From Cytobacillus oceanisediminis 2691 (GTDB lineage: Bacteria; Bacillota; Bacilli; Bacillales; Cytobacillaceae): DNA of 64,000 bases. Below the pieces are notes generated by a model, which ran no database searches, was not told the origin of the DNA, and saw only the letters and a program-made list of their open reading frames with translations. The translations under genes were made by a program, and so were the position numbers. The stretch's first letter is position 1, and each line of letters begins with the position of its first letter. Shown here piece by piece: positions 37,234 to 46,378 of the stretch. The stretch lies in NCBI RefSeq assembly GCF_007678455.1, contig NZ_VEEP01000007.1, forward strand, positions 272,693 through 336,692, given 5' to 3'.

Positions 37234-37812
37234 TTGAAGCAGAAAAAGCAGAAAGAAAATATATTTAGAAACCGAATTCGATAGAGAATGTATAGCCTCC
37301 TTTTCAATCACAAGTAGAAAAAATTATGCCGGAAGAGTTAATGAGTGCAATCCAAAATCCGTATACGCTTGACACTGCATTTGTTGTGGAGATGGAACTG
37401 AAAACTGCCGCATTCTTGCGATGTCAGGAAAAGTGTTTGACAGTAAGACCAGGGAGTTTAGCGATTTTACACCAGGAACCTTTACTTATGCATTTGAACA
37501 GGGGTCCATTGTAAAAGGGGGCACCGTATTAAAAACTGGTTACCCATGGTTCCAAAGGAACTGCGAGAGGATATTTTAAAGGCGATCCCTACAATGCCGC
37601 AGGTGAAAGCGGGACCTCGGAACCCTATAAAAATGGGGTGAAGACTTGGAATCTTTCTTTTGCTGGTTATGCTCCATTCAATAATCCTGAATCCTGAGAT
37701 AGCAATTGCCGTAATTGTACCGAATGCTTACCGAGATGGTTATGCTCAGCCGCACAGTGCAACTAATATCATCAGTGAGCCATTTTTAAGGTATATTTTT
37801 ACCTTAATGGAA
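37234..37812 (+). pseudogene. Decayed class B PBP (paralogue of the gene at 42145)
   Basis: The start (TTGAAGCAGAAAAAGCAG), the middle (the blocks for LDTAFVV and FTPGTFTYAFEQGS) and the end (TWNLSFAGYAPFNNPE, then IAVIVPNAYRDGYAQPHSA) of the PBP at 42145 are all recognisable, but two large internal parts are gone and frames are broken. The KTG motif now reads ESG. A 9-base duplication (AATCCTGAATCCTGA) breaks the frame near 37685. It sits behind the same terminator-operator leader as the intact copy. Confidence 0.85.
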
Positions 37813-37836
37813 ATCACGGCAAACTACAAAATGAGT

Positions 37837-37865
37837 TTGACAACTATTTATTACGAGTGTAGTAT
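37837..37865 (+). promoter_or_regulatory. Sigma-A promoter of bla
   Basis: TTGACA (37837-37842) and TAGTAT (37860-37865) with a 17-bp spacer, overlapped by the first of two BlaI operators. The leader to bla is about 265 bases. Confidence 0.75.
37849..37864. promoter_or_regulatory. BlaI operator 1 of bla
   Basis: TATTACGAGTGTAGTA, an imperfect palindrome covering the spacer and -10 box of the bla promoter. Confidence 0.65.
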
Positions 37866-37882
37866 TAAGTTTGTAATTATTA

Positions 37883-37898
37883 TACTACATATGTAGTA
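37883..37898. promoter_or_regulatory. BlaI operator 2 of bla
   Basis: TACTACATATGTAGTA, a perfect 16-bp palindrome of the same form as staphylococcal mec operators, 18 bases after the -10 box. Confidence 0.85.
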
Positions 37899-38136
37899 TT
37901 TATATTACACAAGTAATCAATTTTGGAGAAAGGAGGATAATCAACTCCGTCATTTAGGAGCAGCATCAGGTATGAAAAATAGATATTAAACATGGTCAAT
38001 TTAATTTCAAACGGAAAGAATTTTCCATTGCAAACATAGTTAAATTGAATTCGAACCGTAATACACGACTTTTAGAATCAGCTGGTTAACAGCCGATTGA
38101 TGTTAATAAAAATATAGAAAAGAGGTTAGTATCTCG

Positions 38137-39066
38137 ATGAAAAAACATAATATTTTCAGAATGCATCATTTAATAGTTGCCCTGCTTGTGCTAGTGGTTG
38201 CCATTGTACCCCTCGCAGGGTGGTCGATGACCACCGATAACTTTTCCGACAAGCATGGAAAGGCAGTGGAGAAAACACCAACACCACAACTACACCGTAA
38301 GTTTGCTGAACTCGAGAACAAATATGATGCCCGGCTTGGAGTCTACGCCATCGATACAGGTACAAATCGGAAAGTCTCTTATCGACCTCAAGAGCGGTTC
38401 GCATACGCATCTACTTACAAAGCTCTAGCAGCAGGTGCATTGCTGCATCAATACTCAATTGATCAACTTGACGAGTTAGTCACATACAATAGCGAAGACA
38501 TCGTTTCATACTCACCCGTTACACAACTTCACATTGATACCGGGATGACTCTTCGGGAAGTTACTGAGGCTGCTGTGCGATATAGCGACAACACCGCTGG
38601 GAACCTTTTATTAGAGAAACTGGGAGGACCTAAAGGATTTGAAACAGCACTAAGGAAGATTGGCGATAATATTACCCAAGTTGATCGCTACGAGACGGAA
38701 TTGAACTCAGCTGTTCCTGGAGATGCACGTGACACAAGCACAGCAAAAGCACTTGCTACCAGCCTACAGGCTTTTGCAGTAAGCGACTTGATTCCAACAG
38801 AAAAACGTACTATCCTGACAGATTGGATGCGGGGTAACGCCACCGGGGATGCATTAATTCGTGCTGGTGCACCAACTGGCTGGGAAGTTGCTGACAAGAG
38901 CGGGGCAGGAAGCTATGGAACGCGGAATGACATTGCGGTTGTTTGGCCGCCGAATAGAGCTCCCATCGTTATTGCAGTTCTATCCAGCCGCGAAACACAG
39001 AATGCGACCTATGACAATGCGCTGATCGCTGAAGCTGCCAAAGTCGCACTTAACTCTTTGAAGTGA
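38137..39066 (+). CDS. bla: Class A beta-lactamase
   Basis: 309 residues with an N-terminal signal or membrane segment (about 10-29; no lipobox Cys). Active-site motifs: S92-T-Y-K (Ambler S70-K73), S150-D-N (130-132), E186 in ETELN (E166-N170), K254-S-G (234-236, KSG rather than KTG). Close in pattern to B. cereus group Bla1. It hydrolyses penicillins and perhaps some cephalosporins; spectrum cannot be told. GC is visibly higher (about 48% in a sampled 60 bases) than in the following PBP gene (about 30%), suggesting separate origin. AGAGG upstream. Confidence 0.96.
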   Translation: MKKHNIFRMHHLIVALLVLVVAIVPLAGWSMTTDNFSDKHGKAVEKTPTPQLHRKFAELENKYDARLGVYAIDTGTNRKVSYRPQERFAYASTYKALAAGALLHQYSIDQLDELVTYNSEDIVSYSPVTQLHIDTGMTLREVTEAAVRYSDNTAGNLLLEKLGGPKGFETALRKIGDNITQVDRYETELNSAVPGDARDTSTAKALATSLQAFAVSDLIPTEKRTILTDWMRGNATGDALIRAGAPTGWEVADKSGAGSYGTRNDIAVVWPPNRAPIVIAVLSSRETQNATYDNALIAEAAKVALNSLK

Positions 39067-39200
39067 ACGGATATTTAAATTTACCTATCATAATTCTCAA
39101 TTACATCATTGCCTAGGCTTAACAGTCATCCTGTGCAATGAATAGTAAGCTTAGCATGTAAAGACTTATATTTTTTCTATAGGCTAAAATCAACAATATA

Positions 39201-39229
39201 GGTCTCCCGAATGGGAGGCCATTTATTTA
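39201..39229 (+). terminator. Terminator of bla
   Basis: GGTCTCCC-GAAT-GGGAGGCC followed by ATTTATTTA. Confidence 0.75.
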
Positions 39230-39289
39230 TACAGCATTAACAAGACTCTTTACTGGAGGACCAAATGTATAGTAAAGGAGAGCTATAGA

Positions 39290-41326
39290 ATGAATAGTAG
39301 AGTCGAAAGAAAAAAGAGGAAAATCAATCCTTATTACCTCTTAATATTCCTCATTTTAGCTGGGATTGGGGGATTTAGTTTATTCCAAATCATGGACAAA
39401 AAAGGTCACAATGAAGTTCAGGAAGTAGCTAATACTTTTATTCAACTATTAGAAGACAAAGAATATGAAAAATTAGGGGATGTACTTGAAAAACAATCCT
39501 ACACTTCTTTGGATTATACTTTGGAAGAAGTCATAGATAAATATGATCGTATATTTAACGGAATCAATATTAAGAATATACATGCTTCCAAAGTTGAATT
39601 AGAGAAAGTCAAAAACCACGGGTATGAGTTATCTTATAAATTAAGCTTTACAACTCCTTTAGGAACAGTAGAGAATTTGAACTATCATACAAAAATAGAA
39701 AAAACAGAGGACCATTATAGGGTGAAGTGGGGTCCTCACTTGATATTTCCTGGAATGGAAGGAAAAGATAAAGTGGCTTTTAACTCTCTAGAAGCAGAAC
39801 GAGGAGAGATCAAAGATCATTTAGGGAACGGATTGGCGGTAAACGAAGAGTTTAAATGGGCAGGGGTAGTACCGAAAGAATTAAATCAAGGCGATGACAA
39901 AGACGATACGCTACAAAGGATTAGCCAACAGTTCGGTATGCCAATAGAGGAAATTCATCAAAAACTAAATCAAAGCTGGGTAAAAGAGGATCTATTTGTT
40001 CCCTTAAAAATAATTGAAGTAGATAAAGAAGAAGTCATACCTGGAGTGGTCTATCAAAATACAAAACTTCGTTATTACCCGCTTAAGGAAGCTGCTGCTC
40101 ATTTAATTGGTTACATTGGAAAAGTGACAAAGGAAGATTTGGATAAACATCCAACTTTAGCAGAAGGAGAGATGATTGGAAGAGCTGGATTAGAAAAGGC
40201 CTTTGATCAACGACTGCGGGGGAAAGATGGAGGAGAAATCCTGATTGTTGATGAACAGGGGAATAAAAAGCAAGAAATTCTAAAGGTAGAAAAGTTGGAC
40301 GGTAAAGATATTCAGTTGACCATTGATTCTTATATCCAATTGGAGGCCTTTACACATCTAAACGGAAAAGCTGGTTCTACTGTCGTTATGGACCCTAAAA
40401 AGGGAGGGCTTTATGCCGTTGTAAGTTCTCCTTCCTATGATCCTAATAAAATGGTTCAAGGTATATCTCAGCAGGAATATGATCAGTATGCAAAGGATGA
40501 TAACAAACCCTTTATTTCAAGATTTGCAGTTGGGTATGCGCCTGGCTCTACCTTTAAAACGATTACCGCTAGCATTGGTCTTGATGCCAAAGTGACCTAC
40601 CCAGATAAGCTACGAAACATAAAGGAATTAAGCTGGAAGAAGGATGGAACCTGGGGAGGTTATTCCGTCACCCGAGTATCCGATGTGCAAAATGTGGATA
40701 TGAGAAAAGCGTTAATTTATTCCGATAATATTTATTTTGCACAAGAGGCCCTGGAAATAGGAGAAAAAGTGTATAGAAATGGGTTGAATAAGTTTATTTT
40801 TGGGGAAGATTTAGAGCTGCCAATCGTCATGAACGCAGCCCAAATCTCTAAGCAAAATGCATTTGATTCGGAAATCCTGTTGGCAGATACTGCATACGGA
40901 CAAGGAGAATTATTGATTACACCCATTCAACAGGCCGTCATGTATTCGGTTTTTCAAAACGAGGGAAACTTGGTTTATCCGAGATTGCTAGATGATAAAA
41001 GTGAACCAAAAACCAAATCAGCGATCACCAGTTCAACGGCAAATGAAATGAAAAACAGTTTAACAACGGTGGTAAGTGACCCAAAAGGGACGGCCCACCT
41101 TCTATACAACCCAAAATATAAGCTGGCAGCCAAGACCGGAACTGCCGAGCTAAAAATGAAACAAGGTGAAAAGGGGAATGAAAATAGTTTTTTACTTGCT
41201 TTTGAAGCAGAACAGAATTCTTTTCTTCTTCTTTCACTCGTCGAACATTATACACCAGGTAGTTCAGCCACCCAGCTGAACCGATCATTTATAGAGCAAC
41301 TATATTCATATTTACAAATGAGGTGA
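39290..41326 (+). CDS. MecA/PBP3-like class B penicillin-binding protein
   Basis: 678 residues. One N-terminal membrane helix (about 14-34), an NTF2-like MecA_N domain (about 38-155), a PBP dimerisation domain (YPLKEAAAHLIGYIGKV around 265-280; GRAGLEKAFDQRLRGKDGG) and a transpeptidase domain with S420-T-F-K, S478-D-N and K615-T-G-T-A. The architecture is that of Staphylococcus PBP2a and B. subtilis PBP3 (pbpC), transpeptidases with low beta-lactam affinity. It sits between bla and the second PBP. No BlaI operator was found directly before it. AAAGGAGAG upstream. Confidence 0.9.
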   Translation: MNSRVERKKRKINPYYLLIFLILAGIGGFSLFQIMDKKGHNEVQEVANTFIQLLEDKEYEKLGDVLEKQSYTSLDYTLEEVIDKYDRIFNGINIKNIHASKVELEKVKNHGYELSYKLSFTTPLGTVENLNYHTKIEKTEDHYRVKWGPHLIFPGMEGKDKVAFNSLEAERGEIKDHLGNGLAVNEEFKWAGVVPKELNQGDDKDDTLQRISQQFGMPIEEIHQKLNQSWVKEDLFVPLKIIEVDKEEVIPGVVYQNTKLRYYPLKEAAAHLIGYIGKVTKEDLDKHPTLAEGEMIGRAGLEKAFDQRLRGKDGGEILIVDEQGNKKQEILKVEKLDGKDIQLTIDSYIQLEAFTHLNGKAGSTVVMDPKKGGLYAVVSSPSYDPNKMVQGISQQEYDQYAKDDNKPFISRFAVGYAPGSTFKTITASIGLDAKVTYPDKLRNIKELSWKKDGTWGGYSVTRVSDVQNVDMRKALIYSDNIYFAQEALEIGEKVYRNGLNKFIFGEDLELPIVMNAAQISKQNAFDSEILLADTAYGQGELLITPIQQAVMYSVFQNEGNLVYPRLLDDKSEPKTKSAITSSTANEMKNSLTTVVSDPKGTAHLLYNPKYKLAAKTGTAELKMKQGEKGNENSFLLAFEAEQNSFLLLSLVEHYTPGSSATQLNRSFIEQLYSYLQMR

Positions 41327-41414
41327 TTGGTATATACCTCATCATGCGGGAACTCTTACAATAGGTAAAAGTACTCTTAAAACTTCGAGTAATGCGATCT
41401 TCTCGCTAAAAAAA

Positions 41415-41430
41415 TACTACAGATGTAAAA
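41415..41430. promoter_or_regulatory. BlaI operator before blaI remnant
   Basis: TACTACAGATGTAAAA, homologous to the site at 34903, 14 bases before the remnant start. Confidence 0.6.
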
Positions 41431-41444
41431 GTAGGAGGGTCATA

Positions 41445-42043
41445 ATGAGAGAGATTCCACAATTATCAAAATCAGAATATGGAGTGATGAAAGTTGTATG
41501 GAAATATGAGCCCATCTCGACTCCTGAGGTACTTTGCTCCAATCACTACCGTTGAAGATCTAAGCTCTTTTTTTAAAGGGCTACTAGGGAAGATTGGTTT
41601 ATATAATTCCTCTAACAAACAATATCAAATTTATAATCGAGAGATGAGTGAACAGAGGATATCTCCTAATAGCACCTTTAAAATATTTTCTGCCTTATTT
41701 GCATTGGGATCTAATGTAATTTCCACGTATAACAATGAACAGGTTTGGGATTGATTAAATTAATCCCTATTCAGAATGGCATCAAAATTTAGCGACTGTC
41801 TTGAGCCGTTCCATTAATTGGTATTTCCAAAATAACGATCAGGAGGTAGCGAGAAAGCAGCTACAAGATTATTTTCACAAAATAAAATACGGGAATGCGG
41901 ATCTTTCAGGGAATTTGGATAGTTACTGGATAGAATCTTCTTTAAAAATATCACCAATTGAGCAAGTCCAATTATTATAACAATTAGAAGAAAAAAGGCA
42001 GCCGAGATTGCCAAGCAGATCCTGCATCATAAAAAGATTTATA
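41445..42043 (+). pseudogene. Fused and decayed blaI-blaR1 copy
   Basis: The first 28 codons match blaI (MREIPQLSKSEYGVMKVVWKYE, PISTPEV). The sequence then jumps, with a deletion of about 1.1 kb of homologue, into the BlaR1 sensor (EDLSSFFKG, then SEQRISPNSTFKIFSALF). The frame is broken after VWD at 41754, and further parts are missing before a final match to the blaR1 end (AAEIAKQILHHKKIY). A dead copy of the regulator pair. Confidence 0.88.
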
Positions 42044-42051
42044 ATAATCAA

Positions 42052-42087
42052 CCCCAGAAAGGAATTACCTTTTTGGGACTTTTTTTA
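42052..42087 (+). terminator. Terminator after blaI-blaR1 remnant
   Basis: CCCCAGAAAGG pairs with CCTTTTTGGG, followed by seven T. Paralogue of the hairpin at 37126. Confidence 0.8.
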
Positions 42088-42093
42088 CAATAA

Positions 42094-42109
42094 TACTACA
42101 ATTGTAGTA
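42094..42109. promoter_or_regulatory. BlaI operator of the class B PBP gene
   Basis: TACTACAATTGTAGTA, a perfect 16-bp palindrome, ending 35 bases before the PBP start. Confidence 0.83.
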
Positions 42110-42144
42110 TTTAATTCTTTCCAGAATGAAAGGACTGATACTTT

Positions 42145-44193
42145 TTGAAGCAGAAAAGGCAGAAAGAAAATATAGTGAAAAACCTAATCCAATTGAGACT
42201 GAATGGTCTCTTTTTCATGGTCTTTGTTCTGTTTTCTATCTTGATTCTCCGCCTTGGCTTTATCCAAATTATTAAAGGGGAAGCCTATTCGGCTCAAGCA
42301 AAGGAGACAGATGTGACAACAGTCAGCTATTCAGTTCCGCGTGGAAGAATATATGATACGAATAATAAGTTAGTAGTCTACAATATTCCGGAAAAGGCAA
42401 TTGTCTATACACCGCCGAAATATCCACAGCCGGGCGAATTGCTTGAACTGGCCAAAAAGTTAACTACCTTTCTGGTCATGACTGATAGAGAGATCAATAA
42501 AGTAACCGATCGGGATTTGAAAGATATATGGCTGTTGGCACATAACAATGGGACGGATTTAATCACAAAGAAGGAGGAGAAATTAAATGAACAGAAAAAG
42601 CTGAATGACAAGGATTTATACCAATTAAAATTAAACCGCATTACAGAAAGCGATCTCCAGGCAATGGACAAAAACCTTGCAGCCATCTACCGGAAACTTT
42701 CTTCCGCCATCGCTTTAACTCCAACGATGATTAAAAATGAAAATGTAACAGAGGAAGAATATGCGAAGGTCAGTGAAAATCTGGAAGATTTGCCGGGTGT
42801 GGATGTCTCGACCGATTGGAAGAGGGGCCGTACCTACGGGGAAACGTTTTGGAATATGCTTGGGGAAGTAACGAGTGAAGATGAAGGCCTTCCGGCTGAT
42901 AAGGTAGAATACTATACGTCTAAAGGTTACGAACTGAATGATCGCGTCGGGAAAAGCTATATCGAAGAACTTTATGATAGTGTGTTGCAAGGCCAAAAGG
43001 AAAAAGTGGAAACGGTGACAGATACTAATGGAAATGTGGTGAGTACAGAGACTGTATCAGAAGGGAAGAGCGGCAAGGATATTGTTCTGACCATTGATAT
43101 TGATTTCCAAGCTCAAGTGGAAAAAATTATCCAGGAAGAGTTAATCAGTGCAATACAAAAGCCGCATACGGATACGCTTGATACTGCATTTGTTGTGGCG
43201 ATTGAACCGAAAACTGGCCGCATACTTGCAATGTCAGGAAATGTGTTTGACAGGCAGTCCAGGGAGTTTACTGATTTTACACCGGGAACCTTCACTTATG
43301 CATTTGAACAGGGGTCCGTTGTAAAAGGGGCCACCGTATTAACCGGCTACCAAACGGGTATCAGGGATTTCGGGGAAATCGAGCTGGATGAAGTCATGCG
43401 ATTTAAAGGTTCTCCTAAAACCTTTTCCTCATACCTAGTGATGAACAGAATTAATGATTTAGAGGCATTAGAGCGTTCATCAAACGTTTATATGTGGAAA
43501 ACAGCGATAGAAATTATGGGTGGCAAGTATATCCCAAATGGCACATTGAATATCAATCCGCAAAAAATTGAAACCATCCGCTATTATTTCAACCAATTTG
43601 GTTTGGGCATTCCGACCAAAATTGGTTTTGATAATGAAACGGCTGGAATTAAAGGAACCAATACAAGCACCTACTTTCAAATTGCCATCGGACAACTAGA
43701 TACCTATACACCCATGCAAGTTGCCCAGTATATTACAACGATTGCTAATGGAGGATACCGGATGAAGCCTCAATTGGTGAAGGAGATTCGTGAACCCAAT
43801 AAGAATGGCGATGAACCGGGCAACCTCATCGATGAAATCGAACCAATGGTGCTGAATCAGGTGGATATGAGTGAGGAGATGCTAAAGCGGGTTCAACAAG
43901 GTTTTTGGCTGGTTACCCATGGTCCCAAAGGAACCGCGAGAGGATATTTTAAAGGCGAACCCTACAATGCCGCAGGTAAAACCGGGACCTCTGAATCCTA
44001 TAAAAATGGGGTGAAGACGTGGAATCTTTCTTTTGCTGGTTATGCTCCATTCAATAATCCTGAGATAGCAATTGCCGTAATTGTACCCAATGCTTACCGA
44101 GATGGTTATGCCCAGCCGCACAGTGCAGCTAATATCATCAGTCAGCGGGTTTTTCGGGCATATTTTGACCTTAAAGAAAAGGACAACAAATGA
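42145..44193 (+). CDS. Class B penicillin-binding protein (PbpA/PbpH-like)
   Basis: 682 residues. N-terminal membrane helix (about 20-42), dimerisation domain (VPRGRIYDTNNKLVVYN) and transpeptidase with S391-V-V-K, S445-S-N and K612-T-G-T. Related to the elongation-type PBPs PBP2a/PbpH of B. subtilis. A perfect BlaI operator lies in front, so it is probably an inducible, beta-lactam-tolerant substitute. It starts at TTG behind AAAGG. Its decayed paralogue is at 37234. Confidence 0.92.
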   Translation: MKQKRQKENIVKNLIQLRLNGLFFMVFVLFSILILRLGFIQIIKGEAYSAQAKETDVTTVSYSVPRGRIYDTNNKLVVYNIPEKAIVYTPPKYPQPGELLELAKKLTTFLVMTDREINKVTDRDLKDIWLLAHNNGTDLITKKEEKLNEQKKLNDKDLYQLKLNRITESDLQAMDKNLAAIYRKLSSAIALTPTMIKNENVTEEEYAKVSENLEDLPGVDVSTDWKRGRTYGETFWNMLGEVTSEDEGLPADKVEYYTSKGYELNDRVGKSYIEELYDSVLQGQKEKVETVTDTNGNVVSTETVSEGKSGKDIVLTIDIDFQAQVEKIIQEELISAIQKPHTDTLDTAFVVAIEPKTGRILAMSGNVFDRQSREFTDFTPGTFTYAFEQGSVVKGATVLTGYQTGIRDFGEIELDEVMRFKGSPKTFSSYLVMNRINDLEALERSSNVYMWKTAIEIMGGKYIPNGTLNINPQKIETIRYYFNQFGLGIPTKIGFDNETAGIKGTNTSTYFQIAIGQLDTYTPMQVAQYITTIANGGYRMKPQLVKEIREPNKNGDEPGNLIDEIEPMVLNQVDMSEEMLKRVQQGFWLVTHGPKGTARGYFKGEPYNAAGKTGTSESYKNGVKTWNLSFAGYAPFNNPEIAIAVIVPNAYRDGYAQPHSAANIISQRVFRAYFDLKEKDNK

Positions 44194-44289
44194 AGTGACC
44201 TCCAAAGGTTAGATTTCACTCTAACTTTTGGGGTGCAGTACAAAACCACAAAATGATATTGATATCTTTTTATCGCACATGTAATCAAA

Positions 44290-44445
44290 TTAGAGAAAAG
44301 AGAAAAATCCCCCTTGCATTTCGGGGTGAATGACGATAGCAGCATAGTACCAATGAAGTTGGGTAATGCCGATGGAGGGAAGGATAGCTACCAGTTATCA
44401 CCCTTACTAGGACACATTTACTACACACAGAGGTAGGAATAATAA
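44290..44445 (+). other. Probable 5' RNA part of a group II intron
   Basis: AATGCCGATGGAGGGAAGG, GCTACCAGTTATCACCCTT and ACTAGGACACATTTACTACAC resemble the RNA found just before the maturase gene in bacterial group II introns. Domain boundaries cannot be drawn by eye. Confidence 0.5.
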
Positions 44446-45677
44446 ATGGAAACAAAACTACTAAGGATAGCAGAATTAGCAAAATTTGAGCCTAAAATGA
44501 TGTTTACATCTCTTGCACATTTATTGAATGAGCAATCTGTAACTCAGTGTCATCATGAATTGCCTAATAAAAAGGCCACTGGTATCAACGGAACGACAAA
44601 AGAACAATACAATGACAACCTGGAAGAAAACATAGAGGATTAAGTAAGTAGGCTTAAAAGCAAAAGATACCGTCCTGTTCCAGTAAGACGAATGTACATC
44701 CCAAAGCTCAACTCAAACAAGATGAGACCACTGGGAATACCGGAACATGAAGATAAAATTGTTCAAAAGGGCAATACGAAAATACTAAATGCCATCTATG
44801 AAAATGACTTTCTAGACTGCTCATTTTGGTTCCGTCCAAATAGAAACTGTCACGATGCCCTGAAAATACTGAATCAATATATTGAGAAGAGAGCAGTAAG
44901 CTATGTAGTGGATGTAGATATTAAAGGATTCTTTGATAACGTTGACCACAAATGGATGATGGAATTCTTGAAACTCCGAATCACTGACCCTAACCTACTG
45001 AGAATAATTAGCAGGTTTCTTAAAGGTGGATACATGGAGGAAGGTAAGAAATACAAGACAGACAATGGCACATCGCAAGGTGGAGTGATATCTCCGATAT
45101 TAGCAGATGTCTAACTCCATTAGGTTCTTGATCTATGGTTTGAAAAAGTGGTTAGGAAGCAATGTAAAGGCCAGGCATTTATAGTAAGGTACACAGATGA
45201 TTTTGTTGTTGTTTTCAGAGTAAAAGTGAAGCCCAGCAATTCTTCCATTCATTAAAAGCGAGATTAAGAAGTTTAACCTGGAAATAGCCGAGGATAAAAC
45301 GAAAATTATTCCTTTCGGCCGGTTTGCGGAAAAGAATGCAAAACGTGACGGGACTGGCAAACCAGATACTTTTGATTTCCTCGAGTTTACCCATAATTGT
45401 GGCATAAGTAAACAAGGTAATTTCCGAGTAAAGCGGAAAACCAGCAGGAGGAAAGTTCAAGGTAAACTTAAAGAAACGAAAGAATGGCTGAAGAATAATA
45501 GGAATAAAGATATTCATATGATTTTGGATAGATTTAAACGCTCACTAATAGGTTATTACAACTATTATTGAATCACTGATAACACTCAAACTGTTAACAA
45601 CTTTAAAGAGAAAATCCAGAGCTTACTATTTAAATGGCTAAACAGAAGAAGTCAAAGGAAATCATTTACTTGAGATA
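44446..45677 (+). pseudogene. Group II intron reverse transcriptase/maturase, broken
   Basis: Reverse transcriptase blocks are clear: RPVPVRRMYIPK, MRPLGIPEHEDKIVQ, FLDCSFWFRPNRNCHDAL, DIKGFFDNVDH, GTSQGGVISPILADV, and the catalytic block as YTDD (usually YADD). The maturase part follows (FDFLEFTH, FKRSLIGYYNYY, LLFKWLNRRSQRKSF). In-frame stops occur after IED at 44643 and after ILADV at 45114, with frameshifts near 45225. No intron domain V (the usual GAGC...GTTC hairpin) was seen after it. Dead element. Confidence 0.88.
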
Positions 45678-45775
45678 AATTCAGGCTCTTTCTTAATAAA
45701 AAATCCACAATAGGGATCCTCAGTAAGTTATGAGTAAGACACGACTCAAACTCAACCTTAGGAGGAACCCTTACT

Positions 45776-46120
45776 ATGAAATTTAAAATGCAGGACAAAC
45801 AAAATTAACTAATAGAAAGAATTGCTGATAAACATCTCGTGGTTGGTATGGATATTGCACAGCAATTTCACGTAGCCAGAGCAGTGAATATCGATTGTAG
45901 AAGGAGGTCCAATCCTTTTCAACCCAATTGATCAGGATTAATAAGCTTAGAAGAATACATAGACTTGAGGCAGCCCTAGTTGGTATGGAACCTACTGGCC
46001 ACTATTGGATAAACCTTTCTAATTGCTTATGAAACAAGATATTGAGGTAGTGAAAGTTACCCTCATTTGGTGAAAAGAAATTAAGAAAACCGAGATAATA
46101 CCCAATAAAACATGGTTGAA
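45776..46120 (+). pseudogene. IS110-family transposase remnant
   Basis: After AGGAGG and an ATG, the blocks LVVGMDIAQQFHVARAVNID and LVGMEPTGHYWINL are those of the IS110 DEDD transposase N terminus, but stops and frameshifts occur every 10-40 codons. The 150 bases up to 46275 are AT-rich and not assigned. Confidence 0.75.
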
Positions 46121-46378
46121 TTCCGTAATAAATCTTTGCTTAAAGCCAATTGTTGGAAAAATATCCTTTTACATTCGTGTGCTTTTATCCAAGGGGGATT
46201 AGTACGAATTATTATTGAAGAGATTATTGAAAGAACTATAGCGTTTTTACTGAAGGATGGATATCCTGGCAATTAAAAAAGTTTCTTACTCTACTAAATT
46301 ATAATTTTGTTTAGAAAAAAGGTATTTGAATAAATTTATCTAAATATTAAGTAAAAAAAATTTTATTGAGGTATTAGG

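Noticed and set aside
37326..37896. Short open frames inside the decayed PBP
   Set aside because: They are fragments of the pseudogene in different frames, not genes.
44692..45114. 140-codon frame with reverse transcriptase motifs as a separate gene
   Set aside because: It is the middle part of a broken reverse transcriptase, with matching pieces before and after it.
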